64,000 nucleotides of DNA. It comes from Parelaphostrongylus tenuis (taxonomy: Eukaryota; Nematoda; Chromadorea; Rhabditida; Metastrongylidae). Shown here piece by piece: positions 34,585 to 49,200 of the stretch. A program made the translations under genes and the position numbers. How positions within the stretch are numbered: the stretch's first letter is position 1; each line of letters starts with the position of its first letter. The DNA is taken from contig JAHQIW010000750.1 of assembly GCA_019055375.1 (NCBI GenBank), positions 62,001-126,000 on the forward strand, written 5' to 3'. The notes under the pieces were generated by a model. The model worked only from the letters and a program-made list of their open reading frames with translations. It had not been told where the DNA came from and did not search any database.

Positions 34585-34920
34585 CTGAGTGGTGCGCAGA
34601 AATTCGAACTCAGGCAGGATTTGAACCCGCGCCCCATCCCTAACGGGAACGCGTGCTAGCACTGCACATGAGGTATCCCCACTTTACGGTCACTCTTTCT
34701 TCTATGTGAACTATCGATGGTGTCAGCAATCAACCATTAACCGGTTTGCTCTGGTAGGAACATTTTGCGGTGTTAACTTAGTTGATCTGATAGTTTCTCT
34801 CTAAATATATAACCTATAATTTTTTGGATTTCACCACTTTCTAGTAGTGGTATGACGTTGAAATGTTCTACCATGAAAAGTTCAAGTCCCGCCTGAGGTC
34901 GAATTTTGCGTACCACTCAG
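34585..34920. repeat. SINE-B pair with one 113-bp body unit
   Basis: A reverse tRNA-like head is at 34585-34680 (GGCAGGATTTGAACCCGCGC). It is followed at 34690-34815 by the same body unit that is triplicated at 24090-24431. A forward B-box half is at about 34885-34915 (AGTCCCGCCTGAGG...TACCACTCAG). Confidence 0.65.
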
Positions 34921-35269
34921 TCTTGTTAGAGTTGAATCAAGGGAATATCGGATATGGATTATTTTCATTTTCTTCAATTATTCATCGAAGGCATGCCGCA
35001 TAGAATCCTACACAAGGTAGGAATGTTTTGGCTCAAGTCAGAAAAAATTGCCCAGGGACACCAACATTATCATGATGCTAGCTCATGTGCTGTCACGAAG
35101 CGGTCCTTGTAGCAATTCACTTTTGAATTCTCAAATATCCAAATGTTTCTGATTGATGTGTGCCGATACTGTCTCTAACATCAAAATTCTTTTCCCTTAT
35201 GTATCGGTCTCCCATGCATGCTCAATTGAGTGTTTTGCTTTGCTTGGGTTTTTTATTCGAGAATCGTAT

Positions 35270-36010
35270 CACATGCCCTACAAGAGATTAGGAATGCTGT
35301 AACAGATCTCATGCAACTGCCGTCTCTACCACTAGGGCGATTATGCTGTTTTTCATTTTCCGTGGCGGCCATAGAAGTGCTTATAGATCAGATGGCGTCT
35401 TAGAGTTTTGGGGTAACAGAATGGGGCAAAATTTCTGAGAAAATGTTTGTAAGCTTTTTGGGTGTCGGCCATTTTTGTGTTTTCAAGCTCATTTGAAGGC
35501 CCGTCTTCTACCGCGTTGATTGGTATATAAATTACCTATTTATTTCAAGATGAAGTTAACAAGCGAGCAAATTAGGTTGTTGATGATGTAGCAACTGGCA
35601 AGTGAACGCATCAATCTATCAATCGATCTTTCAATCTAGCAATGATCTTTACTTTGACTATTAGTTTTGTCTTTGTTGAAGAGCAATAGGTGTATAAATA
35701 AATGTTTCATAGGCACTTTCTCAGAACTTTCTTCCCAACCTATTATTTCAATCACTGCTTGCATACTGTTCACACTTACCCATATGTACGACGTTTGATA
35801 TCTGCGCTTAATTCGATAGAAATAAACGGTATGCACCATACTTATTGTATGGGCTATCAGTTTTTCTTTAAACCTAACCTGCTGAGCTCCCATCGTTGCA
35901 TAGCCATGAGAATTGGCTATTACGGCGTCGCGTTCAGAGGGTCTTTCACATGCTCTCTTCTTCTGCACGCACTGAGCTGTTCCAACATGTTTTTCATGAA
36001 AGCGCAATTT
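35270..36010 (-). pseudogene. Penelope-like element remnant (copy D)
   Basis: At 35880-35990 the minus strand reads AVIANSHGYATMGAQQVRF, matching the linker of copy B (EIAISNGYDTVGASQVKF). At 35280-35440 a decayed endonuclease block follows (PKTLRRHL and GRDGSCMRS...FLISC). Stops and frame changes are frequent, and the section between has been rearranged. Confidence 0.7.
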
Positions 36011-36504
36011 TTGCTATGGATGAGAGGAGGGATAATGAAACAGTATGTTTGTATTACCTGGCTTGCGGTACCACTTTCTGTTATAGCACCTTTGAAAGAT
36101 CTATACTTCTGTTACAACTGAGGAGCTCGCTATGCTGAGATTGAAATGTGTGTGGCTTAGCATTAAAAAGTAACTGCATTTCATGCGGTCTTTGTTTCAA
36201 TCCTACTCCCACAAAATAGACGCTTCCCGTCATTTGTAGTTCTGAAAATCACTACCAGACTTATCTGGATAGAAAGACCAGCTCGGCACATCGATAGTCC
36301 CAGGGAAGTCAATCTAATGGGAGATTAACTATTTAGTCGCCTCAGTCATACATGAATAGTCGAATACATGTTTTATCGATAGACGATTGCTCGACGCGAA
36401 ACTTTTGAGCCCAATTTAATGACAACTGGCCAATGAAGTCTATGCGAGTTTTTTAAAGCTCATCCTTCCATTCTTCGAATCACAAAATGGTGAAGGGCTC
36501 AAAG

Positions 36505-37560
36505 ATTCCCGGTCCCAGTTCCAGCGCTTGTGGAGGGTCATTTTCGGTCGTTTTTGAAGTCTAAGTGGTCGTTCGATAGCTTGAATCTCAAAAAATTTGG
36601 TGAAGTATTTCATTTTCAGAACGGTTTTTTTTGCGCTGTGACAACAAAAATAATATTATGTTTCTTATTGAAGCATTACTCGCTGAACAAAGTTTTTCCA
36701 TAGTACTTTCAATAAGCATTCGATAGCCTAAATCTTGTAAAATCCAAAAATTTATCTAGTTTTCAAAAGAAACTTTATGGTGCACTTTATGGAGAATTTC
36801 ACTGTAACAATCAAAAGAAGGTTGATTTTCGCCAATACGGCATTGGAAAAAGCGTGGTGGCTCAGAAGCCATGTTGCGAAACCCCTATCCACATGCCGCC
36901 AAAGCGCTACTCCGAGCGAAGCTTAACATTTTTGGCTGCTACACGCACTGAAAAGTTTTTCGAAAACCAATAACCACTGGAATCATAGAGATTCAAGCTA
37001 TGGAATGACTTCTAAATTACTGGAGGAAAAGCTTCGCCTAACAAGAAATGTTTGAATGAGGAACATAAATTTATTTTTTCTATTACAACGGTTATTATGG
37101 TTATGGAAATGGAACATACCATTGAAATTTTTGGGATTTGAGCTAATAGATAATTGCTAAGACTCTAAGAAAATCAAAGGGTGCGTTTTTCTCGAATGTT
37201 CGCAAAAATTGCGGATTACGGAAACGATCTAAATTTGCGGTATTTAATATTATTTTACTTGTTATAGCGCAACAAAAAAAAATCCTTTTCGAAAATCAGT
37301 CACAATGCTAGAATCCACAAGGTATAAGCTAACGAATGGTTGCTAGAACTGTGAAGAAAAAGCGCAGCTAAAAGTGTTTGAGTGAGTGATAAAACTTTAT
37401 TTTTTTCAGTACCATAAAAAAGCAGTCAAGAAAGAAATCACATTTTCAAATTTTTGAGATTTAAACCACCGAATAACTACCCAGATTTCAAAAGTTTAGC
37501 GAAAAATGCGTTTCCACGAGCGCTGGAACTGGGAGCGGATAACGGAAATGATTCTGTACG
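36505..37560. repeat. Fold-back element, family 2
   Basis: CCCAGTTCCAGCGCTTGTGG at 36515 is inverted at about 37515-37535 (GAGCGCTGGAACTGGGAGCGGATAACGG). The interior has internal repeats of the type ATTCGATAGCCTAAAT, GAATGAGGAACAT and TTATTTTT..GTTACAG. No coding capacity. Confidence 0.75.
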
Positions 37561-38024
37561 TGCAGACGAGGAGGCAAGATCAGAACGAGTAATTAATTTT
37601 GTGCGACAAATATGACTCAGACTGTCCTTGAGGTGCTAAAAACAAACAAAAAATGATTTTAATTGACGCTGCTTAATTCATGTATAAATTACCTATCGTA
37701 TTTGGGCGTAGATGTAACCATTTGCTATAACTGCATTAACTCCAGTCACAATTCGTGCATTTCATTACGTTCTGAACTAGATGATTACGAAAATGTCGTA
37801 TTTAGAGGCATTTACTAATCTGAAATGCAACGAAGCACCACGACTCTGCTCCCTAAATGATAACTCATTAAGTTGTACCACATTCACAATTCTTGTTCCA
37901 GCATTTCTTGACTCATGACTGAGAGCTGCTTCCTGACAAAAAGCTATATACCTCTACAAATATTCAACTTTTAGATAAGATTGCTCAAAGAGGTTCCGTT
38001 CGTTAATCATTTGGACTTATCGAG

Positions 38025-41000
38025 ATGACAGAGAAAGAGACTACTTGTGACCTACCGTACATAGTCCGCAAGCTGTCAGGTGGTATATTTTTCTATTCTC
38101 CTCAAACCAAAAAAGACTTCTACACATTTTTCAGTACTGAGTCCTGCAAATTTGAAAGCAAATTTTGAGTACAATGAAATTCGTTGTTATTTGAGACGGT
38201 CAATCTATGATGATTCGAAAAAAGTGTGAATACTTTGGATATGAATGAAAAAAGTTTTGTTCATATAAGAGTTTTATAATCACCAAAATCTTTTGTAGTG
38301 ACCATGCATTAAGCAAATTTGAAGCTACAGGATTTTGAGTTAGCTTAGTGAGATTTCTGACTAATGACGATGCCTTTTCAGGAATTGGCACAGCTGCCGA
38401 ATATCAACCTCGTGTCTCCATTGAGAAACCGGTTACACTTGCATTAATGGAGTCAGATAGCATTGGCAGGATGTCAGGTGATGTATAGCTGTTTCTGAAT
38501 CGGGCAATACTTCTTTCCCAAGTAGTTACTAAGGTGCCAAGAGCAAGATATATTCAATTCCGGTTGACACTGCCGCTGTCTCACCTTCCAGGGCTTCGTT
38601 ATTTTGAACTGATAAGCACACTACTCAGTCGAACAGGACATTTTTAATGCACAAATTTTATTCTTAGAGCAATTAATTTCCAGGTTCTTTTCTCGCACAC
38701 GGCGACAAATGAAGAAGCGGTACCTTTTGCTAGACAAGAAATTTTCATATGAGTGTTGGCAACATTCCAAAGCTTAAATCTCTGGTTACTGCGGTGCGAA
38801 GCCGTTTTTTAGAACACCCTTTTATAACGCTGTGAACTCAGAATGAAATTATGTTTTACATCGGCGCGCAATTTTATTATCAGTCTGCTGGAAGGACGAA
38901 AAGCACATGCACGTGAAGAGGGGATCTTGTACTATGAAGTTCGTACGTTTTAATTGAGTGTCTTTTGAACCGGAGAAACGATTCATATTCGTTAACAAAA
39001 ATCGCATTTCACATATGAGCCGTCTAGGCGCTGTCGATCGATCGCCGTGCTAACATCGCTGATAGTTTCGTCTGCGCCACGCCACCCCCGCCCGTATTGG
39101 CCAAAGACGAAATGCCCCGCGAATCTGAATTAGTCTTATTCCCCATACTAGACTACAGAAAAACGGTCCTCCCAGAAAATCAACACAGTGTTAAATCAGT
39201 TAAATCTTACGCTACTGAATGATTACTAATAATCAGTAGAAAGAACTCTGCTCTACGAGAAATACCCACGTGTGGAACAATTGTTATCCTTTGCTGAAAG
39301 GTCATGAAAAGACTATTTCAAAAAACGGCCAAGTAGTGCAGTAGCTAGAGAGCTATTGAATAATCACTAACAATGCATTGGAAAATCATTGTTCACATAA
39401 AAGCATCGTTTATTCTTTTTTCCTCGTCTGACAGAAAGAACCATTGCGAATTTCTAAGGAGTGAACTCAGCCCAGTTATTTACCGTGCTCACTGCGATGC
39501 TACTGGATGTCACACAGGCCACTATGGCAATTTTCATTGAACCCCGGCTATTACAGTGATGTAATCTCAGTCCCATAAATCGGTTTTTCTCTGCGTCAAA
39601 AAGTGCTCGAGCTTCTTCTATTCTAAACATGCTCAATATTCTTCACTGCACCGAACCGTGTTTGGGTGAACATACGATGTAGGCTCTAGAAACCGGTTCA
39701 CGCTAAAGAGTTTAAGCTTGTAGCAAGCACATTAATGCATCTTTTTAGTGTCCTCCCTTCATTCTCTCAGGATTCACTCCGAAATAACCAATAGCATTGA
39801 GTGACTATAAGATCGCGTGTGGGGCAGTGATTAGAGGAGCTCGCGTCGCACACGTTATCGATGTCTTAATCTTGCGTCTTGGTTTACCAAGACTTTCATC
39901 CCTTCGAGCTCAATAAATTGCTACCAGACTTGTCTGGGAGAATATCAGCACTAAGTTGATACATCGATGAGCCACTGCGAACCACTGTGAAGACCGAATA
40001 TGCATTCAATCACCTCAAACGAAGACAGAAATTGAGGATAAGTGCATGGCTCAACCTGTTGGGATTGATCAACGGCAAAAGCGTTTCCTTTATGCATGTG
40101 TGTGAAGAAAGAGTAGTCATTCACTATGTAATCATGTGATGTCACAATTTAATGTAGCTCTATAGGTCAAACAAGGAAGATTACGGTTCTCACTTTGGAT
40201 TCTCATGTCATACAGTGGTGAGTTCTTTGCACAATGTCTGACCTCATGTTGACTTGGAGATTTGGACCCCTTCTGTTGACCAGAGGCTGCTTCCTCAGTA
40301 GCAGTTCTCGGTTCATTTCATCAGTTTACTGAACAGATGTGATACTCCTCAGATGCAATAGTTTCGCTGCGATTCAGAAAGCTGTAGTGGATCACGCCGG
40401 CAGCAGGCCACTACACAGTGGCCATGACCTTTTTTAGTGCAATTTTGGCCTTGTAAAGTATTTCGAAACCTCTTCGGGCCCAACAAGTGAGCTAATTGCC
40501 GACGGTTTTCGTATAAAATTCACTTCCCTCGCCACAATGCGATTGAGAAATTGTTCGCGGTTGTTTCGTAAAATAAGAGAAGACGAAACTATGCAACGAA
40601 AACTTTTTTTTTCGATTTTCGGTGAGCTCATGGAACACCCACTTATCGGGGTTTTTTTATCTTTCCAATTTGCTTCAAAAGGCGATCGACCATAAATTGG
40701 TCAACGTTCAGTCCCTATGCAACATCTCGTGTAGTCTTGGAGAGCCAGCTTAGATGATTGCTCTTAGTTGGTCATTGTCAACTTCCCATGGATGGCCACT
40801 GCGTTTCAGGTCTTCCATGCTTTCGTCTCCTTTAGAAAATCTCTCAAAATACCACTTCACTGTACATTCATCAGCATTTCTCGAGCCAAGTGCAATGTTG
40901 ACGTTGCGAGTTGTCTCTGCTGCTTTATGACTCATATTGAACTTGAATAAGAAAACAGTTCGTATTTGCTTTTCGTTCGACTTTTCATAGTCTAAAATAA

Positions 41001-43189
41001 ATATAAAATAAACAGCGTCGCGGCATTTATATGTTAGGCGACGACAAGTCAAGCCGATCTCATTCGCTGGACAGGATTTTTTCTAGGAGTGTTAACAATC
41101 ATCAGAGAGCCTGATCTCTGGCTACAACTCCACGTTGCCGGCTTTTCAAAACACTCTCTTATAACGTTGTAGCATCCCAAACAAATTTTATTCCGTACTC
41201 GCCTTTGGCCTTCTTTTTACCACGATTATAAATTGCCTGAAGCACGAAAAGCATATCAGCGCATACAAAACTTTCCATAGTATCAGATCCATGCGTTTCT
41301 GTCTAGAATTTCTGTCGATACGGTGAAAAAATCCTTAGTAAAATAACAGTAGTTGCCGTCGTTTCAATGCATGGAATGCTAGCTGACTATCAAGCTACGC
41401 GGTAGATCAGTCGATTACCTTACTAACAAGGCGTCGCCTCTTCCTAAAAATGTCTGCTCTAGACAAATGGGTCGCAATAATTGAAACACTACTGAACACC
41501 CTAAGATGTAAGTCAGTTTGAGTTTTTTCTGGTCATGAAAGTGCTAAGATTATGAAGGTGCTTAAATGAGTAGACAGCGTGACAGTTTGACTTGATTCAG
41601 TTTGATTTCTCCGTTCTATTTTTCTGCTCTAGAGGAAAACTCTAACTTATAGAACAATGTCGTTTACAACAGAAAGTCAGCAGTCAAAGCTTCTTAAAAA
41701 AATCTAATGGACATAAAAAAGTCTAACAAAAAAATAGATTTGGGAAGAAATTTTGTGACTGAGTTAGGCACTATTTACACGATAAGGTTCAGGTCTCATC
41801 AGTTTTGGCAGCTTCTTCTTAATTTTAAGAAAGCTTAAATGACAGGGCTAGCTAACCATCTGCACCTTTGTGGAAGAATTTCATACTTCATGAGTATTTC
41901 CAAATGAGCAGCTGAAAGGGGTAAAAAAACAAAGTCGAGTTCTCGTCGAATACGAATTTTGAGTGCATTTAACTTGTTCTTAGGAATGTCGCCTCGACTA
42001 GAGTCTCGCGTTTCCGCGTTGCGACGATACTCTTCAAGCCAACGCGATCGCTGGGCGACGAAAATGGAATTCCTGTTGGCCGTTATCGGTTATGCCGTCG
42101 ATTTGGGCAATATTTGGAGATTCCCGTCCGTCTGCTATAAACACGGTGGAGGTTTGTAGGTCGTGTAGGCAACGTGCACGACATCCTTTGTGGCTTTTCT
42201 CATGAGACATCAAAGTTGATAGGCGAAATGAAATTGAAGTTTTGCTGCCAGGTGCTTTTCTAATTCCCTACTTGGTGATGCTGCTTATTGGTGGATTGCC
42301 GATGTTCTATATGGAACTGGCGCTCGGACAATTCCATCGATCCGGTTGTATCAGCATTTGGAGGAAGATCTGCCCAATGTTCAAAGGTGATACCTATCTA
42401 CCAAAAATGACTTACCTGCAAAATTTATGCAATTACATTGGTTTTAAAAAAGTCTCTGAACTTGATTTAGGAATTGGTTATGGTATTTGCTTTATTTGTA
42501 CGTTTATCGCTTGCTTTTATAATGCCATTATCGCTCATGCTGTCTACTTCATCGTGAGCTCAGTTTCGGTCAGTATAGGTAGTTAAGAAGTTTTGCAAAC
42601 TATTTACTAATTAACGCTTTATTCATTAGTTGAAGGGCATTGCTGTTTTATAATCAGTCTATGTTATTCATCAGTTTTTCTTTTATTATTCAATGTTCAT
42701 AGTTTCCAAAAATTTCAGTCATTTCTTCATATCATCACGTCTGAGACATGGGTCTAATATGGAATACCGAGAGAAAACTCCAGACTCCAAAATTTATCAT
42801 CATTCACATAATTGAGCACTCCACTCTGTCTGCAAAGTTTTATAATTCTGTATTCGAAACATTCGCAGTAACGTTACCTTATGTGAATTTCCACGTACGG
42901 GAACATTGTCGTCGATATGACTCCTCCTGGAGATGCAGCGGGTGCGCTGAAGAGTTAGACGTTGTTGCGAATGTGCTCAAAGTTTGATTAATACCTGACG
43001 TGAAGTGAAAAATATCGATTCTTAATACGTAAAACAGCGGCTGAATGTACTGCTTCGAAAGTGAGAGAGTATCTCGTCTAGCTCATTCACCTGTCTAATA
43101 TGTTGACGTTCGTTAATGAGTGCCGGAAAGTACTGGATAGTGATCAGTACTGCGTCACGTTGCGCATCATAACCACTCGGACCTATATA

Positions 43190-43240
<51 letters not shown>

Positions 43241-46200
43241 GAATAGAGGAATTTTTCGCAGTGGTTGGAGGTGCCCTGCGACGCAATGTGGTGTTGATTG
43301 ATCTCGCGCTCATGGCTGATTTAGTATTCCATCACTCCAAGACTGGCAGATTTGTTCCAGGCCTATCTTAGAGGATAGAAATACTAATTTGAACATCAGT
43401 ACCCACTGCAAGTCAATATATTGCTAAATATGCATTCAATCACTTTTAACAACGCTTGATGAAGTGACACATCTCTCAAGGATTGATCAGCGCAGAGAGC
43501 ATTCTCCATTTATATATAAAGACCTGTGAAAGGCTGATCGTTGGGAGATTTGCGCTGAAATGAAACGATTTCTTTAGATGAATCGAGGAAATGAAATGAA
43601 AGACTCACATAATGTCAAAGCTTCAATGTTTTTTTTTCCAGCAATTGGAAGTTCCATGGAGAGGATGCAATAATTCGTGGAATACTTTGCTGTGCACCGA
43701 CACGCTGAACGTTACATTTGGAACGAACGGCGAGAGACTGACGACACCAAGCGAAGAGTTCTATTTGTTTGTATTCACAACCATACTTATAGATGCAAGA
43801 AACGATTGAGTCGTTTTTATAAGTTGGTCAAAACCTGCAAAAAAAACATTTGCATATTTTTTCTTAGCAAAAATTATGAAATCTCTCAATATCCGGCACT
43901 GCCTCATTTTACGGGTTGGACCGCGCCATCAAGCAAAACGCGGAATTCTACCGTCGGCATACAGACCATGAATTGACTCCCCGCTCGCATCGAAAAATTA
44001 CCTATAGCAAATAATTTCCAGTAGTGGCTGTCGTCCAAATAAGGCAAATGTTCTCGAATGGCAGTAGGCCTCTTTGCGATTTGCAGTGATCGACACCACT
44101 CAATGCTAATGTTTTGATACATTGAGGATCGGTGGCTCACGGCGTGAGCCCCGTTTCGTCGCGCACGCGGTAGCTCGGCGGCGATCAGACCGCAGTCACG
44201 AGTGCCTCATCCTGCAGCCCATCGGGACGAAACACATTTCACTCTGCGCTGCTCGCCGCCGCGTGCGCGACACGGGTATAGCACCGTGAGCCGAGAGCCC
44301 TCATTGTATTAAAATCACCTAGTTATCCCCTTGGGGACCATCGTTCATAAGCACGCGCCGTCGCACCGTTGCTTGCGCTGCAGCCGGCGCGATTGAACTT
44401 GCGACTGGAGCATGAAATCTTCCAGTGTTGTGGTTTCGTAATGATTCACAATTTTTTTCATCGCTCAATGGGATTCTGTCATCAATAAACGGTAGAATCA
44501 GAATATGATACGAATTAAATTCTTTCAAGGAGTATTTACGATGATATTTCACTATTTCATGATGATAATTTCCCTCAAAACCTCAGTTTACCTAAAAGAT
44601 TCCCTTATCTCCATTGCGGCCTGCGCCAACTCAAAGAGAGGGGCGACGCCGCAATTACAGTATCTGAGTGGAATCTGACGTCACGCGATGAGCATCGAAG
44701 AGACGCACATGGTCTCCAAAGGATTATTTTTAAGAGGGCGCCATCGCCGAGTGGTTGTGATCTTTGTCGGGGCGCACGCGTGCTAAACCAATTTCTATTG
44801 AGCATTAATTCTGTCAAACACAGGAGCATGGTCCTTAAAAAATTTTTACTGGCTTTGGATCAGTGTCATGATGTTATAAATGTATATATTCAAAGAGCTC
44901 AGGCGGGTGTTCGACTCGCATTTCGCCAATAACGAGAGCACGTGCTACCACTACACCAGAGCTTTGATACCTTATAATCAGAAAGAGTGGGAACAGATCA
45001 TCGGCCTGTGTGGTGTAGTGATAGCACGCGCTCCCAATAACGATGAAAGGCAGGGTATCTCAAGTGATTTCAGTTACAAAGTATTAGAAATCCAGAACTC
45101 GTCTGGATTTGATGACCTTGGTGGAGTGAAACCGTCGATGGCCGTATGTCTTGCGTTTGTCTTCGTCCTTGTTTACTTTGCTCTATGGAAGGGACCGAAG
45201 AGCTCAGGAAAGGTGCATAAATTTTTTAGAATCCCTAGTATTCACCGAAAGTTCTCTGTCTTTCGTTAATCATGCATCAAAATGAGTGTCTAAGGACTTT
45301 ACTCAGCTGCGCTAGGGCGGTGTGAAAAGTTGAGAGATGAGATAGAGGAGCACCGTATTTGCAAGAGTAATACAAGGAAAATTACCACGGTTGAGAAAAA
45401 AGATTTGAAGCACTTTAAAAAGCATGAGATAATTCCCATACATGTCATGAGAATATTACAGTTTCTTATGTGGGATTTTCCCACTGATGGTCTGAATTAT
45501 TATTCGCCTTTATTTTCATCATCTGAGAAACCTCCGCCATGTTCAACGATACAGTCGAAGTTCGTGTTCTATTGCGTCTCTATTGGAGAAAAAGTCTTTC
45601 ACAGCGAGCTGCAGTCTGTGAAATTAACGAAGTTGAGGGTCGAAGCGGACCAATGATAGAAAGCCGTATAAAAGATGGTCTTCATTTTGAAGAACAATTA
45701 TTGCTGTTTTTGTTTGGAATTCATGCATAAACTTTTAGTTGTTTACAAGTGCCCGAAACTTCCTTCCCAATCTAATAAACACTTCGAAGTTTAGATGGTG
45801 TGGATCACTGCCACTGCTCCGTATGTCGTGCTAAGCATACTACTGATTCGTGGTGTCACGCTTCCAGGAGCCTCTAAAGGATTATACTATTACCTTACTC
45901 CTGACTTTTCTAAACTTAGCGATCCTAAGGTACAGCTTACTTCACTGAAAACTAAACAGTCGTTGTTGGTACTATTTAAGCGTCTCTTCTTACCTTCCAT
46001 AAAGTGATAAATTTTGATATTAAAGAATACTTATAAATATAACAATAGCACCATTACATATCATCAACATTACAACGAGCACTGTTCAGTCCTTACTATT
46101 TAGAACGCTGATCGACGAGTGCACCTTATCTGAATGACTCATCCTGAATAATCAACCTTCAAATTGCCTAACACTTTTATTTTTTTTTTTGAGACAGTTC

Positions 46201-49200
46201 ACGTTTTGAATTATTTTATAAAAGTGCTCACATACGAGCATTATATGGAACTAGATGCGTCTTCGAGCCCACATTATTCTTTCCGGAGTCTCACTTAGTT
46301 TTTCACTGCACCATCGAGACCTCGCTCAGCCTTTCCCTCAAACATGTTTCACCGTTTTAGATAAAACAGGCGGTAAGTCATACTGGAACGTGTGATTTGA
46401 ACCAGGCCTTCGGCTTAAGTAGGGGTTGCGACGATTTGTGCACTCTAGATCAATCCTGTTGACTGGTGATTGTTTAAGGGTACTGAAACGGTTGAAACAC
46501 GACTACTAAAAAGACCAAGCGAGGTTTTGATGGGGTAATGGAAAACTTACTGAGCCTCCGGAAAGGGAATCGAAGGTTTGAAACCACATCACGCTGCATG
46601 TTTTGCTCATATATCAGTAGCCTTATGGTCATCAATCGCGACCCTGTGAGAGAGATGGGGTTGCTGTCTGTGAAGTATAGTTCAGCTTTATACAACTTCT
46701 TATCCTACAAATATATGTGGGTGTGGATATGTCTATGTCTGTAAGTGTCTAACAGGTCGATTCACCCAAAGTTCGCAATAATGGAATCCGATTCTTGCAG
46801 ATTATAATTATCCAGTAGCTATCATCTGAATTAGGCTTGATACCAACATCTGCTGGCCTCACCAAACCGTCGACGAGTGATCTCTGACAGGATCGATAGC
46901 TGGTATCGCAGAAGAGTGGTAGTATAAAAAGAGCACCGGTAGCGCAGTGGAGTACTTTTTCGATATCTGCAACATAATTTGACCCCCACCAAAAACGCAC
47001 TTTTTAGTTTTCCGTATACGTTTTAGTAATCATTCGATAGCCTAAATAAAAAAAATTAGATTGGTGCATTTGACTTCTAAAATAGCTTTATTACTAAACT
47101 GTAATAGCAATAATATCATGTTTCTCTCCAAATATTTCTCGGTTTTTAGGCCGGGTTTGGCAACTTAGGAATATTTTTTCATACGCACCTTACTCCATTC
47201 CTTGAGGAAAACACACTTTTTGCTTTTTTTTTAGTTTAAGCAGTTATTTAATAGCTCGAATGTCAAAGATTTTGAAGCATATTTTGTTTGCGAAACAGCT
47301 CTATTAATGCTCTGTAACAACAATAATATAATTACTTTTTTCGTCCAAATATTTCACGCTGAACAAAGCTCTTCCTCGAGACTTTGGCAATCATTTGATA
47401 GCTAAAGTTCCGTCGATGCTCATAATGTGTTTGGTTTTTGAAAAGACTTTTTTAGTGCGCTGTAGAACCAAGAGATTGTTAAGTCTCTCACAACGCAACA
47501 TAGACACCAAACTATCGTACTTTACCGGTATGTGGACAAGGATTTCACTGCGCTTTTTCGGTGCCAGATTTGCGAAACCCAAACTTTTTTTTTATTGTTA
47601 CAGGGTAAAGGAAGTTCTTTTCAGGAAGTAAAAGCACCACTGCAATCAACGAGATTTAAGCTATCGTAAAATCAGTAAAAGTCGGAATGAATGCTTTAGT
47701 CAGCGAGGAATATTTAGAAAAGGAACATAATTTTATTTTTGCTGTAACAGCGCAATAATAAAGCCATTTCATAAATAAAATACACCATTCAAATTATTTT
47801 AATTTATATCGCATAATTGATCAAGCTTGAGGAACAACCTAAATATACGCTCTTTCAAGTGGTGGAAACAGGGTGCTGATAACGAAAAGTACCTGTAGTG
47901 ATTACCACGTTCTCCGAAAAGGGTGAGAGTCACGTTCCATTCCCGCCCGAGATGTGTTATACAAGTTTTGCATGAAGGATAAAGCTCTCAGCGTTGATCA
48001 ATCCCTGATGGATACGCCATGCATTTGTCTTCAATTTTTAACTTCGTTTGAGGTAATTGAATGCATATCTGGCCTTAACAATAACTCGCGGTTGTCTCCC
48101 GCTGAACCGAGTCAATGCTGCTCGTCATCCCAAACAAGTCTGAGACCAGTCTGTTACCAATTTATCGACCCGAGCGATAAATGACTTGGTGAGCCATAAG
48201 CGCGAGACCGAACCATTGACCTCGCCTGCGACGCAGAGCTCCTCTAACCATTGCGTCACATGCGCTCTAACTTTTGCACATCATCCGGTGTTATTGAATA
48301 CCCATAGGAAAGCCATTCACTGCGGTACTGTCGAGCTGTAAAGTTTTTGTGGCTATTCATGACCAAAAAAGCATCGCTACCGTAATATCACCGAACAGGT
48401 GTGGCACACCACAGAGAAAGATTGAGGATTGACACCGACAATTAGGAGGATTTTTGCATCACTTGCACATAAGGTTTAATAATGTCCGCAGCAATGGAAA
48501 CAGATTTAGCATAATATATTTTACTAACACAGATCAGGCATTTTAGAGGAAACTAAATAAGGATGGGCGAGAATTCAGAAGAGCCGTATTAACTTATGTT
48601 GTTAAGGTGTGGTCAGCAGCAGCAACGCAGATTTTCTTCTCTCTTGGTCCAGGTTTTGGTGTTCTGCTGGCACTTAGCAGCTACAATGACTTCAACAATA
48701 ACTGTTACAGGTCACTAATATCCTTACAGATGTTTTGATTCACTGAAATAGCAATGATCTTCCGTTTAGAGATGCTATAATCACCTCGTCTATCAACTGC
48801 CTAACATCATTCTTTTCGGGGTTTCGTAATCTTTTCAACTCTTGGATACATGTCTGAACTAACAAATAAGGATATTAGCGAAGTAAGATTATAGCATATT
48901 CATATTCTTGTAGTTTTTATAGAATTGATGAAGACTTGAAGCTTTATCATATAATTTTTGACTGGTTCATCGATTGAAGTTGAGCAGTGAAGTTGAGCAA
49001 AAGTTCAGCTCCTAAACTCATTGTATATTCCGTTGTATGGGTTGAAAATAATTGATAATTCAGATATCTCAGTAATTTCGTATTTTATTATTGCTTTACA
49101 TTATTGCTACACCTATTATTAACATTATCTAAGATTGTAGAGTGTTATACAAAGCATTCGACTCCAGGCCGCGGTGAAACCCACGTCTCGCCCGGATCGG

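Larger units (their letters stand above)
38478..41983 (+). other. Long mod-5 intron 2, repeat-filled
   Basis: The 3.5-kb intron contains a family-2-like fragment (about 39180-39330), a SINE-A copy (39811-40098) and a mariner relic (40190-40985). The rest shows no coding sequence. Confidence 0.75.

Noticed and set aside
41986..42151. mod-5 starting at the ATG two bases after an acceptor (trans-spliced start at 41984)
   Set aside because: Two upstream exons (38025-38079, 38382-38477) join in phase and give an N-terminus whose length matches other serotonin transporters. A shorter isoform from 41986 remains possible.
45330..45656. 108-codon ORF inside a mod-5 intron as a nested gene
   Set aside because: No recognisable domain or start context, and the flanking exons splice over it in phase.
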